Source of the DNA: an uncultured Dyadobacter sp.
GTDB lineage: Bacteria > Bacteroidota > Bacteroidia > Cytophagales > Spirosomataceae
DNA length: 64,000 bases
Reading direction: 5' to 3'
Assembly: GCF_946482605.1 (NCBI RefSeq)
Contig: NZ_CAMLSE010000012.1
Span: forward strand, 199,919-263,918
The position numbers and the translations under genes are program-made. The notes under the pieces are model-generated. The model ran no database searches, was not told where the DNA came from, and worked only from the letters and a program-made list of their open reading frames with translations. Shown here in pieces: positions 44,905 through 55,200 of this stretch (its first letter is position 1; every line of letters begins with the position of its first letter).

Positions 44905-45489
44905 TCAGAAATGCTCCCTGCCCCTCGCCAATTTGTTCTTAATCCGGCTTAAATGTACGGCGCTTACGCCCAGATAGGACGCAATGTAATGCTGCGGCAC
45001 CCGCCTGACGATATGCGGGCGGTCGGTAAGCAGGCGCTGATAACGCTCTTCCGGCGTATCGCGGATGAAGGAAACGAGCTCGTCGTTGAAACGTTTATGC
45101 CGGGAAGCGAAAATGTGCAGGACGATCCGGATAAAGCTGGGCTCGTGCGCCAGCTCTTCGATGAGTTGGAGCACATATACCCTCGATAGTAAGTAAATGA
45201 CTGATGGCTCGATGGTTTCAATGCTAAACGAACCGGGTACTTCATTCACAAAGCTTTCAAAAGAGGAGAAGCCTGAATTTTCGAAGAAGAACTGGACGGT
45301 TTTGTCGTCGCCGTCCTTATCGAAGTAGGCGCGTACACATCCTTTCTCGACATGAATGTAATGCTGTGAAACTTCGCCCTCTTTCAACAGAACGGTCTTT
45401 GCCGGTACTTCCCGTCGTTCCATATACGGCAGGTACTTGTCCCAATAGTCGTTTAGCTGTGGGAATTGCTCCCGAAAATGAAAAACCAT
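44905..45489 (-). CDS. Crp/Fnr family transcriptional regulator
   Basis: A 194-residue regulator. The N-terminal cyclic-nucleotide-binding fold spans residues about 20-115 (LKEGEVSQHYIHVEKGCVRAYF), and the C-terminal helix-turn-helix reads VPQHYIASYLGVSAVHLSRIKNKL. It lacks the N-terminal Cys set of FNR, so it does not sense oxygen by an Fe-S cluster. Regulators of this short type are abundant in Bacteroidota. It probably controls the dehydrogenase next to it. Confidence 0.88.
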   Translation of the reverse strand: MVFHFREQFPQLNDYWDKYLPYMERREVPAKTVLLKEGEVSQHYIHVEKGCVRAYFDKDGDDKTVQFFFENSGFSSFESFVNEVPGSFSIETIEPSVIYLLSRVYVLQLIEELAHEPSFIRIVLHIFASRHKRFNDELVSFIRDTPEERYQRLLTDRPHIVRRVPQHYIASYLGVSAVHLSRIKNKLARGREHF

Positions 45490-45804
45490 ATCGTGCAGAG
45501 GAATGGATGCTCAAACTTACCTGCTTTCGCTCACTTCAACAGGATACCCCGGGGAATTTTTACGCAAGCCATTCAGGCTCCCACGCCCTGGGGCCGATGT
45601 GTCGATTTGAATGGCTACATTCTGATCCGGACGGTTAGCTGGCACCGTCGGTAACCTTGCATATCCAGGATGATATGCATTGATCACTAATCAGAAGCGG
45701 GTGCTCTTTACAAGAGCATTAATTTTTTGAAACGCTGCGCAATGGATTCAAAGTTTATCTACTTTTGCATTTATTTATAATAAGTCCAAATAAAATAAAA
45801 TCAA
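45490..45804 (+). promoter_or_regulatory. Leader region of the TonB receptor gene
   Basis: This 315-base gap holds a stem-loop (TGCTCTT 45703-45709 with AAGAGCA 45713-45719) followed by TTAATTTTTT, terminator-like, and then TACTTTTG (45760-45767), a TAnnTTTG box 37 bases before the receptor ATG. Iron control would be expected for this receptor, but I could not find a convincing Fur box. Confidence 0.5.
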
Positions 45805-48099
45805 ATGCTTCGATTTTTAACACTTATTTTTTCCATTCTTTCAGTGCAGGTCATTGCCCAAACCGGGACGATCAAGGGCACCGTGACCACTTCGGACGGC
45901 AAACCCGCCGAATTTGTAAATATTGTTCTGGAAAAGACGTCCAGGGGTACAGTGGTCAATGAGGCTGGTCACTACACGATCAATAAGGTTCCTGCGGGAA
46001 CCTATACCATTACAGCGAGTTTTACCGGGCTTATTGAACAAAAGAGTACCGTAACGGTCGCAGCAGGGGAAATCAGTTCAGTGAATTTCACCCTGGCCGA
46101 GGATAACCGGCAGTTGCAGGAGGTTGTCGTCCGCGACGACAGCAGGCTGACGAACAAGGAAACGGAATACGTGGCGCGGATGCCTTTGAAAAACCTCGAA
46201 AATCCACAGGTATATCAGGTCGTGGGCAAGGATCTGATGAAAGAGCAGGTGATGACCGATATCAAGGATGTCTTTCGGGCTGCGGCAGGCGTCGCCCCCA
46301 CCGAATACGTTACCGGAAGCTTTGCTGTAACATTCAGGGGATTTACGAACTTCGACTATGCCCGGAACGGAATGGCAACCTCGGTTTACAGGACGGGAAC
46401 CGAAATCGCTAACCTGGAACGCATAGAGTTGATCAAGGGGCCGTCGGGCACGCTTTTCGGTTCGCAAGTGTCCACCTTTGGCGGCGCGATGAACCTGGTC
46501 ACCAAAAAACCTTATGCAGGCTTGGGAGGTGAGGTGTCGTATAGCATGGGAAGTTTTGATTTAAGCAGGGCCACAATTGATATAAATACCCCGTTAAATA
46601 AAGATAAGACCGTATTACTGCGGTTCAATGCCGTGAAGCACCAGCAAAACAGCTCAAACGAGTATGGTAAAAATAAAAGGTACGTCATCGCACCAAGCCT
46701 TTCCTATCAGGCCAGTGACCGTCTTTCATTCCTCTTCGATTTCGAATATTTTAAAAGTAATGCGACCCGTTTGGCATACACATTACTTTTTGACGACCAG
46801 GTGCCATTTAAATCCGCAAAAGACCTCCCGGTGGGCTTTAAAAAATCTTTCTTCGAAAATGATTTGCTGAGCGATGCGGAAGCCACGAAGTATTTCGGTC
46901 AGGCCAGGTATCAGATTAGTAAGAACTGGACCTCCACCACCGGCATATCCCACGTGAATGAATTTTTGAACAATAGCTACCAGCCTTACATCAATTGGAT
47001 TAGTGCCGATACTGCCGTGACAAGTATCCGGCTTTTCGGGCCAAGAGAAAGAACCTATGCCAATGTGCAGCAAAACTTCAACGGCAGTTTCTATACAGGC
47101 AGGTTTCATCATAACCTGTTGATTGGAGCAAGTTATGAATACAATGACGAAACACTTACCTACAGGGCTGTTCCCCTTGATAAAATAAATGTCCGTCAAC
47201 CGTTCGAAAAGGCAGGTTTAAGCCGGGTGAACAGCATTTTGGCTAGTCCTTCAACCACAGCGTCCCACGATGCGTACGGGGGAAATGCATTGGGCATATA
47301 TGTTTCCGATGTAATTAACTGGACGGATCGCCTGTCGACCATGCTGAGTTTGCGCTATGACCGATTTGAACAAACCTATGAAGGAGGTTTTGTGCAGCCG
47401 TCTCTCTCTCCGAAATTAGGAATTGTGTATCAGGTCGTGAAGGACCAGGTTTCGCTGTTCGGAAATTTCATGAACGGTTTCCGGAACCAGGGTCCCGTGG
47501 AGCAGCCCAACGGCAGCCTCTTCAAACCCAAACCGGTTTTTGCCAACCAACTGGAAGGTGGGTTAAAGGTCGAACTACCGGGAAATAAGCTGGGCGGAAG
47601 CATTAGTTACTATCACATCGGCATTGATAATGCGTTGCGTACCGACGATGCGCAATACAGTTTTCAGGACGGCCGGCAGGTCAGCAAAGGTATCGAGGTG
47701 GAGCTTACCGCCAACCCGGTGAGCGGCCTGAGCATTGTTACCGGATACGGGTTCAATGAAAACAAATTTGTAAAAGCTGATGTGTATGAAGGCAAATTCG
47801 AAACGCAGGCCCCGCAACACATTGTTAACTACTGGCTCAGCTATCGTCTGCCTTTCCGGAGCCTGAAAGGCATCGGGTTGGGTTTTGGAGGAAACTATGT
47901 GAGCGACTCTTACCTCAATTCCAGCAACACCTACACCATTCCGGCTTATCACACGATTAACGCCACCGCATTCTACCAAAAGGAAAAATGGAAGCTTGGT
48001 TTCAAATTGAATAACATCACCAACGTCAGGTACTGGGATTCGGTGGGGAACGCGCAATTTACGAGGAACTTTGTGGCTAACTTTTCCTTCAAATTCTAA
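45805..48099 (+). CDS. TonB-dependent siderophore receptor
   Basis: A 764-residue outer-membrane receptor. After the signal peptide (ILSVQVIAQ) comes a carboxypeptidase-like regulatory domain (IKGTVTTSDGKPAEFVNIVLEKT, residues about 22-100), then the plug (VFRAAAGVAPTEYVTGSFAVTFRGF and IELIKGPSGTLFG) and a barrel ending in NFVANFSFKF. The terminal Phe is typical of outer-membrane barrel proteins. It takes up a siderophore-iron complex driven by TonB. The ligand cannot be told, and no TonB, ABC transporter or siderophore synthesis gene is near. Confidence 0.9.
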   Translation: MLRFLTLIFSILSVQVIAQTGTIKGTVTTSDGKPAEFVNIVLEKTSRGTVVNEAGHYTINKVPAGTYTITASFTGLIEQKSTVTVAAGEISSVNFTLAEDNRQLQEVVVRDDSRLTNKETEYVARMPLKNLENPQVYQVVGKDLMKEQVMTDIKDVFRAAAGVAPTEYVTGSFAVTFRGFTNFDYARNGMATSVYRTGTEIANLERIELIKGPSGTLFGSQVSTFGGAMNLVTKKPYAGLGGEVSYSMGSFDLSRATIDINTPLNKDKTVLLRFNAVKHQQNSSNEYGKNKRYVIAPSLSYQASDRLSFLFDFEYFKSNATRLAYTLLFDDQVPFKSAKDLPVGFKKSFFENDLLSDAEATKYFGQARYQISKNWTSTTGISHVNEFLNNSYQPYINWISADTAVTSIRLFGPRERTYANVQQNFNGSFYTGRFHHNLLIGASYEYNDETLTYRAVPLDKINVRQPFEKAGLSRVNSILASPSTTASHDAYGGNALGIYVSDVINWTDRLSTMLSLRYDRFEQTYEGGFVQPSLSPKLGIVYQVVKDQVSLFGNFMNGFRNQGPVEQPNGSLFKPKPVFANQLEGGLKVELPGNKLGGSISYYHIGIDNALRTDDAQYSFQDGRQVSKGIEVELTANPVSGLSIVTGYGFNENKFVKADVYEGKFETQAPQHIVNYWLSYRLPFRSLKGIGLGFGGNYVSDSYLNSSNTYTIPAYHTINATAFYQKEKWKLGFKLNNITNVRYWDSVGNAQFTRNFVANFSFKF

Positions 48100-48131
48100 C
48101 CGCCACAATTCCGCATACGCATGAGGCAACA

Positions 48132-48166
48132 CGGCCGGGAATCGATCCATCCGATATTCCCGGCCG
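48132..48166 (+). terminator. Stem-loop terminator after the TonB receptor
   Basis: CGGCCGGGAAT (48132-48142) and ATTCCCGGCCG (48156-48166) form an 11-bp stem, loop 13 bases. The tail (GGCGTTT) is short in T. Confidence 0.6.
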
Positions 48167-48279
48167 GGCGTTTAACGGTGGAGATCTTCCGCTCGACACA
48201 TTCCGGACCTGCCTTTTGCTCCAAAACTATAAATTGATCTCTGTTCATCGCCGGAAAAAAGTCCTCATTTCCCGATCCG

Positions 48280-49881
48280 GTGCATTGTCCCATGAATCAG
48301 AAATCAATGAAAATCCTCCCGGAGCAGGAACCAAAACACAGGATCAAAACCGCGTTCTGCAATTTTATGCAGATCGAGAAGTACTTTCTTCATGCAAAGC
48401 ACGACGACGCTCTGCAGATTATCTCCGACCGGACTTTCAAAGACCTGGATATGGAAGATGTGTTCCGGTTTGCGGACCGTACCGTCTCCTGCGTCGGCCA
48501 GCAATATCTGTACGCGCTGATCAGAAGTATCCCGCGAGATGCCACCCGCATTGGAACGCTGGAAAGGATCATCAACGTTTTCCGGAACGACCCGGCACTC
48601 AGGACCGCACTCACGACCGAAATATCCAGACTTAATAAAAGTGATGCATACTACATCACATCACTTTTTCAGGAAAAATACCTGCAAAGGCCCTCCTGGT
48701 TCTGGCTCATCCGGATACTTTGCGGCATCAGCGTGGTTTCGATCGCATTATCCTTCTTCTTTCCTCAAATTCTGGTTCTGGTGATTATCCTTTTCCCAGT
48801 CAATATGGGTATCCATTATTGGAACAAAAACAACCTGTACCGATATGGCAGCTCTATCCCGCAACTGTTTCTCCTGAATCAGGTGGCTAAAAAGATAATG
48901 GCGAATGCCGAATTTGCCGCGGCCAACAAGGACTTGCAGAAGTCCATTGAAATGCTCAATCGGCTTGGCCCGCAGATGTCGGTTTTCAGAATGGAAGCGA
49001 AACTGCAAGGCGAGATCGGCCAGTTTGTTGAATATGTTTTGGAGTTGTTTAAAGCATTCTTTCTGCTGGAACCGGTCCTGATGTTCACCACCCTCCGGGT
49101 CCTGGATGCTAAAAGACAAGACATATCGGACATTTTTCACTTCGTAGCCGAATGCGACGTCGCCCTGTCTGTTCTCGCACTTCGGGAAAGCCTTCCGCAT
49201 TATTGCCAGATAACCTCAGAAAAGGACAAAATGCATTTGATTGCCCGGGAAATATATCATCCGCTGCTGTTCAACGGCGTCCCTAACGACCTGGTCCTGA
49301 AAGGAAAATCAGCTTTGCTGACGGGATCAAACATGTCGGGCAAAACCACTTTCATCCGAACGATGGGTATCAATGCCATCCTGGGACAGACTATCAATAC
49401 CTGCTTTGCCAAGGAATTCGCCATGCCTTTGACAAAAATCCATTCTTCGATCCGGATATCGGATGACCTACTGGATGAAAAAAGCTACTATTTTGAAGAG
49501 GTTACTACATTGAAACATCTGATCGAAGAAAGTGGGTCCAGTGACAATAACCTATTTCTCCTGGATGAGCTCTTCAAGGGCACCAATTCGGTGGAGCGGA
49601 TCGCCATCGGGAAATCGGCACTGAGCTACATGACCCGACGGGGCAACAAGGTACTGGTTTCCACACACGACGTGGAACTTGCCGACTATTTAACCGACAC
49701 TTTCGACCTTTATCATTTCACCGAATTAATAGAGGAAAACAAAATCACTTTTGATTACAAAATCAAGCCCGGAAAATTGACCACCACTAATGCCATCAGG
49801 ATACTCTCTTTGAATCAGTATCCCGCCGAGATTGTTGAGGAAGCGCTCAGGTTATCGCAGGAATTAAAAGGTAAAAACTGA
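48280..49881 (+). CDS. MutS-related ATPase with membrane segments
   Basis: A protein of up to 533 residues with the C-terminal MutS ATPase domain: Walker A GSNMSGKTTF near residue 348, then IRISDDLLDEKSYYFEE, Walker B FLLDELFKGTN and the STHDVEL switch. Before it lie two hydrophobic segments (about residues 144-183). The mismatch-recognition and connector domains of MutS are absent, so this is the membrane-anchored branch of the MutS family whose role is unknown. The start could be at 48280, 48292, 48307 or 48370; I give the longest. Confidence 0.85.
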   Translation: MHCPMNQKSMKILPEQEPKHRIKTAFCNFMQIEKYFLHAKHDDALQIISDRTFKDLDMEDVFRFADRTVSCVGQQYLYALIRSIPRDATRIGTLERIINVFRNDPALRTALTTEISRLNKSDAYYITSLFQEKYLQRPSWFWLIRILCGISVVSIALSFFFPQILVLVIILFPVNMGIHYWNKNNLYRYGSSIPQLFLLNQVAKKIMANAEFAAANKDLQKSIEMLNRLGPQMSVFRMEAKLQGEIGQFVEYVLELFKAFFLLEPVLMFTTLRVLDAKRQDISDIFHFVAECDVALSVLALRESLPHYCQITSEKDKMHLIAREIYHPLLFNGVPNDLVLKGKSALLTGSNMSGKTTFIRTMGINAILGQTINTCFAKEFAMPLTKIHSSIRISDDLLDEKSYYFEEVTTLKHLIEESGSSDNNLFLLDELFKGTNSVERIAIGKSALSYMTRRGNKVLVSTHDVELADYLTDTFDLYHFTELIEENKITFDYKIKPGKLTTTNAIRILSLNQYPAEIVEEALRLSQELKGKN

Positions 49882-50053
49882 TCTCCCGCCTGGATGCGGA
49901 TATGTAACAGCTGTCCCGATGGCTCATTTGCCAGACTTCGCCTGTGATGCAGGACGGTAATGCAATTCCACTGCCGTTCACTCAAAACCGCAGCCCACGC
50001 TACAACCCCTGGATTTATATTGGGTTCTGATTTGAAAAACCATATCAGTAACC

Positions 50054-50824
50054 ATGCATAAGCAAATCAAAACCGCACCATTCAGCTTTACAGGGATCTT
50101 CCTAGCCGCCCTGCTCTGGGCCTCCGTTCTGGCCTGTAAAACTGCCGAGATCGCAGTTGACAACGACCTGAAAAACGAAACGACAACCTATGCAGTAAAG
50201 GGCAGGCAAGGATCCCTGATCGGCCAGACGCTGACATTCGGCGGGTTCAAAACAAACAAAGTGAAAAGGGGATGGACCTTTGGGTACAGCATCCCGTTTA
50301 TCACCACCTTCAACGGGGCTTCCGAGAAGCTCAGTTTTACGCAGTTTGACGACAAGGGGCGCTTTGCCGACGTAGCATTGATCAGCAAATTCAGCGAAAC
50401 GGAGCTGTCTCAACTCACGACATACTTTTCAATTACGCTGCAATACAAAAACTACTGCGCAGGTTCAGTCAAGGTTGATGGCACGGCCGATGGTTGGGAT
50501 TTTATCGTCCATCAGGTGGATGGGGCCATACGCAATCCTAAAAACAATGGAACTGCGGGCTTCATTCGCCAGGGTCAGATGCGCATTGAAATCTCGGGCA
50601 TCAGGGAGCTGGAAGGCTCACCGGCGTTGCTGACACAGAACGAGGTCTATGGCTACGAATTCCGGCTCGACGGCAAGGTTGTAGGAGCAGTTTCTACGAT
50701 CAACAACGGCAAAATATGGTTCAAAAACGGGTTGAGCGAACAACTGACACTCGTGCTGGCCAGCGTTTCGTCCGGACTGATGCTGCGTAACTCCGTAGAA
50801 GACCATGCATTAAGCATGCAATAA
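50054..50824 (+). CDS. Lipoprotein, unknown function
   Basis: A 256-residue protein with a lipoprotein signal (hydrophobic stretch about 11-26, lipobox VLAC). The mature part has a globular, beta-rich look (LSFTQFDDKGRFADVALIS, GWDFIVHQVDGAIRN and LEGSPALLTQNEVYGYEFRL). I recognise no family. It is convergent with the degenerate receiver gene at 50858 and shares a stem-loop with it. Confidence 0.7.
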   Translation: MHKQIKTAPFSFTGIFLAALLWASVLACKTAEIAVDNDLKNETTTYAVKGRQGSLIGQTLTFGGFKTNKVKRGWTFGYSIPFITTFNGASEKLSFTQFDDKGRFADVALISKFSETELSQLTTYFSITLQYKNYCAGSVKVDGTADGWDFIVHQVDGAIRNPKNNGTAGFIRQGQMRIEISGIRELEGSPALLTQNEVYGYEFRLDGKVVGAVSTINNGKIWFKNGLSEQLTLVLASVSSGLMLRNSVEDHALSMQ

Positions 50825-50830
50825 ATTACC

Positions 50831-50854
50831 GCCGGCCTGATCGGGCTGGCCGGC
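50831..50854. terminator. Shared stem-loop between convergent genes
   Basis: GCCGGCC (50831-50837) and GGCCGGC (50848-50854) form a 7-bp GC-rich stem, in the 33-base gap between the lipoprotein gene and the receiver gene. Confidence 0.5.
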
Positions 50855-50857
50855 ATC

Positions 50858-51271
50858 TTAGTTGTGCAGTCGTGCGGGCGCCCGCACCTGACCGCATACA
50901 TATGACTCGCCGGCGATGACCGAATGCAAACAGGTCACCAGGTCTTCCGAACAGCCGTTTTTGGTAAGATAACCTTTCACGCCCATGCGCAGCAGCGAAC
51001 TCGCAAGCTCATGCGCCGGATGAATGGCGTATATAATAAATGACGCCGAAGGGTTCTTTCGCATGACTCTTTTCAATACTATTTTGTCTATTTCCGGTTC
51101 CTCTTCCGAAAGGCCGATGATGATGATGTCGATGGGGCCGGGCTGAGGAAGCTTTCCGAGAGACCGCATACAGGCGGTTTCCAGGGTGGTTATGTCCTTG
51201 AACTGGCTTTTCAGCATGACACGGATCCCTGTTCGAAATACCGGGTGGTTGTCAATAAGGGCTACGTGCAT
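50858..51271 (-). CDS. Degenerate receiver-domain protein
   Basis: A 137-residue stand-alone receiver of the NarL/LuxR response-regulator type. The start MHVALIDNHPVFRTGIRVML and the late GVKGYLTKNG (conserved Lys) align with true receivers, but at the end of the third strand, where the phosphoacceptor Asp should sit (DLLIMD...), it reads DIIIIGLSEEEP: Gly replaces Asp. The fourth-strand Thr/Ser is also lost and one of the acidic pair at the start is Asn. There is no DNA-binding HTH after the receiver. It cannot be phosphorylated in the normal way, so it may act as a sink or adaptor, or be decaying. Confidence 0.75.
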   Translation of the reverse strand: MHVALIDNHPVFRTGIRVMLKSQFKDITTLETACMRSLGKLPQPGPIDIIIIGLSEEEPEIDKIVLKRVMRKNPSASFIIYAIHPAHELASSLLRMGVKGYLTKNGCSEDLVTCLHSVIAGESYVCGQVRAPARLHN

Positions 51272-51596
51272 ATTTTATCTCCTGCTGGTGCTCTGCTTTA
51301 AAAATCAGTTCTCCCGGTACCTACCGGGAGATGATTACTTACTCAACGTCATGAAATCACTATAGCAGTCCTCCTATTATAGCCTACTATTCCAAATCCT
51401 CCGTATATCAAAGGGATTTGGAACGCAACAAATGTATGGCGTATATCCTGGCCCGAAACCATAAAAAATTGAAACATCAGTTAAAAAATGTCATTTGTTC
51501 ATTTAAAAAATTTAGTAACCTATCGAAGTACTACTATGACTGATTTTCTATATTATTGTCAACTTTAAAGCCCTGGCATTACTTACGTCCCTTGCA
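51272..51596. promoter_or_regulatory. Divergent control region with a 20-bp palindrome
   Basis: The 325-base gap between the divergent receiver gene and the response regulator contains CTCCCGGTA-CC-TACCGGGAG (51311-51330), a perfect 9-bp inverted repeat about 40 bases upstream of the receiver gene ATG. It may be an operator or a stem in the receiver leader. The right part is AT-rich and probably holds the response-regulator promoter; I found no exact -7 box. Confidence 0.45.
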
Positions 51597-52229
51597 ATGA
51601 GCATTCAGATCATCATCGCGGAAGATCATCCGCTAATCCTGATGGGCATCCAGCATTTACTGCTGGAACACAAGCCAGAGGCAGTGCTGACGTGTACAGT
51701 CGATTTCACCAAAACCATCGCAATGCTCGAAAAGCGGAAGTTCGACCTGCTGATCATGGATATCAATCTGCCCGGCGGCGATAAGGTTGGCATGATCCAT
51801 TCGGTGCGGTTAAAGCAACCGGAAATACCGATCCTGGTCTGTTCAAGTTACGACGAGCAGCTCTATGCCTTGCCGTTTCTCAAAGCAGGCGCAAACGGCT
51901 ACATATCCAAAACGGCGATGAATGATGACTTTACGGAAGCAGTGGACCAGGTGCTCAACGGTCGCACCTATGCCAGTCCGCAGGTCATGCAAAATGCTTT
52001 TCGGCAGCTATTCAATGCAAAAGGTTCCGAGGAGTCTATCGCAGACAAGCTTTCGGACAAAGAGCTCGAAGTGGCACGGCTGCTGATCAAGGGATCTTCC
52101 ACCAAGACAATCAGCGAACATTTGCACCTTTCGCCCTCATCCATCAGCATTTATAAATCCAAAATCTTTGAAAAACTGGGGGTAAGCAATGTGATCGAAC
52201 TTACCACCTATTTTGAGCTGAACGGCTAG
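51597..52229 (+). CDS. LuxR/NarL family response regulator
   Basis: A 210-residue two-component regulator. The receiver has acidic residues in IIAEDHP, the phosphoacceptor Asp in LLIMDINLPGGD near residue 58 and the Lys in GYISKTA. The C-terminal LuxR helix-turn-helix reads LSDKELEVARLLIKGSSTKTISEHLHLSPSSISIYKSKIFEKL. It is nine bases upstream of a sensor kinase on the same strand, which should phosphorylate it. Targets are unknown. Confidence 0.93.
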   Translation: MSIQIIIAEDHPLILMGIQHLLLEHKPEAVLTCTVDFTKTIAMLEKRKFDLLIMDINLPGGDKVGMIHSVRLKQPEIPILVCSSYDEQLYALPFLKAGANGYISKTAMNDDFTEAVDQVLNGRTYASPQVMQNAFRQLFNAKGSEESIADKLSDKELEVARLLIKGSSTKTISEHLHLSPSSISIYKSKIFEKLGVSNVIELTTYFELNG

Positions 52230-52238
52230 TGTGTCACC

Positions 52239-55200
52239 ATGAACCCAAGCCGTTTCCTTTCTTCCCGGTCCCGCAGCATGGGAGTTGTCCTAGGCTCCCT
52301 CATGCTGGCGTGTTGTTGCTGGATAGGGACGACAGGCGTTGCGAGCGCCCAGGAGCAGCATCCTCCCGGCTACTGGTTGCAGCATTTTACGGATGAAAAC
52401 GGCTTGCCCCAGAATAGTGTCAAAGCCATCGCGCAGGATCGGAACGGCTTTGTGTGGCTGACGACCGAGGCGGGCCTGGTACGATTCGACGGCCACCGGT
52501 TCATGACATTCGACCGGTCGGTGGTTCCCATCACGAGCAACCGGATCCGGGGGTTCGTCCCATCCGTTAACCATGACGAAAAAAACACGCGTCACGAATT
52601 CTATGCATTGTCCGAAAAGAACGAATACATCGGTATCCTGCCCAACGGGCTGGTTTCGGTAGACACCACATTTTACAATAACTACAAAAAACGTAACCCA
52701 CTCGTCCGCAATGAGACCAGGCATAACAGTATTTTGCCCAGTCTACCGGTCCAGTTAAACATCGACCCATTCGCTGAGCACTACTTCGCGGCCTCGGATA
52801 GCGGGAAATATTATATCTGGCGAAAAGACCAGGTCACCTGCTTTCAATACGGCAAGCCTGTTTCTGTGACCAGAGGGCCATTCCGCAATTTCATCCTGAT
52901 TGGCACGAAGCCATACGGAACCGATAGCAAGGGGCGTTTCAGAACGATCGGCGCATCGTCACGGGAGATTTCCATCGAGGGTGACATAACCTTGAACAGC
53001 CGTTATGCGAAACAGACCGGCCACCTGCGCCTGTTTTGGAACAGCATCTCCCGCCAGGCATTCCTTTACCTGAACGACTGCCTTTATACATTGAAACCGA
53101 CCCCGGCAGGCAACCTGACCACGCGGTTGATTTTAAAAGACTTTGATTTTGACAATCGAAGCATCGTCACGGCCTACTTCGACGAGCCCGGCGGATTCTT
53201 GTTCCTGGGCAGCACGACGAGGGGATTGTTTGTTCTCAAAAAAGAAAGTTTCCAAACACAAAGACTCAATGCCGACAGTGCCGATAATGTATACTACGCC
53301 CAAATTCCGGCACGGGGAAGGTCGGTACTGACATCGCAGGGTTACCTCCTCGGCACCAACGCTGACGGCTCCAACAGCACGGCAAAAAGGGTATCGACTT
53401 TCATGGAGAGGTTCGGTTATAAATTCACGATGGCCGAGAGCCGGGACAGCACTTTCTGGTTCGGGATCGGATTGGATCTGTATAAACTCGACCGGACGGG
53501 GCAAAAGATCCTGGCCTATGTAAAACTGCCGGACAAGGCTAAATCGCTCTACGTTGAGCCCGCTGGCAGACTGTGGATCGGGTGCGAGAGCCGTGGGTTA
53601 TATACGCTTGACGAAACCCAGGGCCGGTACAAGCCGCGGCGCATGTTCACCCTGAGTGTGAATGGTGTGATGATTATGAACAGGGAGGACGCTGAAACAC
53701 TGTTTCTGGGGACTGAAAATGGCCTTTACAGGCTTAATACCCGCACCGGCGCTTTCCAAACGATTAAGGCCTTTGAAAATATAACCGTCCGCAGCTTCCA
53801 CACCACCCCAGACGGCACATGGATCACCACTTACGGGAACGGCATTTACCTTTTGAAGAAGAACAAACTGGTCAAATTTCCGCTGGACCATGATCGTTTC
53901 CTGGCAATGGCGCATTGCATAGTGGAAGACAAAAAGGGCTTTTTCTGGATAAGCACTAACCGTGGGCTCTTTCAAGTTGCCAAAAAACAGCTATTGGCCT
54001 ATGCTTCCGACAAACAAAATCTGGTGTACTACCTGTATTACGACAAGCGGAACGGGTTTGAAACCAATGAATTCAATGGCGGCTGCCAGCCGTGCGCATT
54101 GGCATTGGCAGACGGCACAATTTCACTACCCTCCATGGACGGGCTAGTGTGGTATAAGCCCGAGCGCATCGATCCCGAACTCCCGGACAAGGGAATCTTC
54201 ATCAGCTCCATTTTGGAAGACGGCAAGGAACTGAATGTAAATGACAGGCTTGAAATATCGCATGACTTTGAGCAGCTGCATTTGATGGTCACTACCCCTT
54301 ACCTGGGCAATATCCGAAACGTTCAAATGCATTATTCGCTTTCAGGAAAGGGTCGCCCTGAGAAGTGGATACCGGTCAATGCGGATTTTGTAGTACCTGT
54401 CCCCAAGGTTCCTTTTGGCGACTACACACTAAAAATCCGGAAAGTGAACGGATTCGGGTCGAACGACTATACCTACAAAACCGTGCATCTGCACATTCCA
54501 CGTGCCTGGTACGAGACGTGGTGGTTTCAATCTTTGATGGTCGTTGCGCTGGCGGGGCTGTTCTTTGCATCTGTAAAATGGCGAACGACAAGACTTGTTA
54601 AAAAAGAGCGGGAAGCAAACCTCATACGTCATTACAGGGTGATCAGCCAGATCATCGCGGCCGTTAACCATGATATCCAGACACCGTTGCACTACATAGG
54701 CTACTCGCTGAAACAAATCAATGCTTATCTCCACAAACAGAGCACCAGCGACGCATTCATCACCCGCATGAGTGATGAAACGCTTAATACTTCACAACGA
54801 CTGAGCACACTTACCAAAAATTTCCTCGACTATATCAAGCTACAAAATAAAACGGAATCCGCACGCCGGGAGGTGGGCGCCGTCGAGGTTGCCGGACTGG
54901 TTTCCACTATTTCCGAACTGTTTGCTGCAACTGCGGCTTTCAGGGGAGTAACCCTCCAAAACAGGATCGATCCGGAACTTACGGTTCAAAGCGACCCCAG
55001 CCTGCTGTCGATCATCCTCCACAACCTGATCGACAATGCATTGAAAGTAAGCCAGTCCGAAGTGACCGTCACTGCGGGCACCGAAAACGGACACCCCCGG
55101 ATCACGATCCACGACGACGGGCCGGGCATGCCGGAAGATCAGACAGGATGGCTGAACAAAAATTACAAATCCTACGAAGAATGGCTTCGCGCCTCTCAGC

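Noticed and set aside
44332..44952. Plus-strand frame of 206 codons opposite the quinone-oxidoreductase-like gene
   Set aside because: It mirrors a strongly supported gene on the other strand and has no family features.
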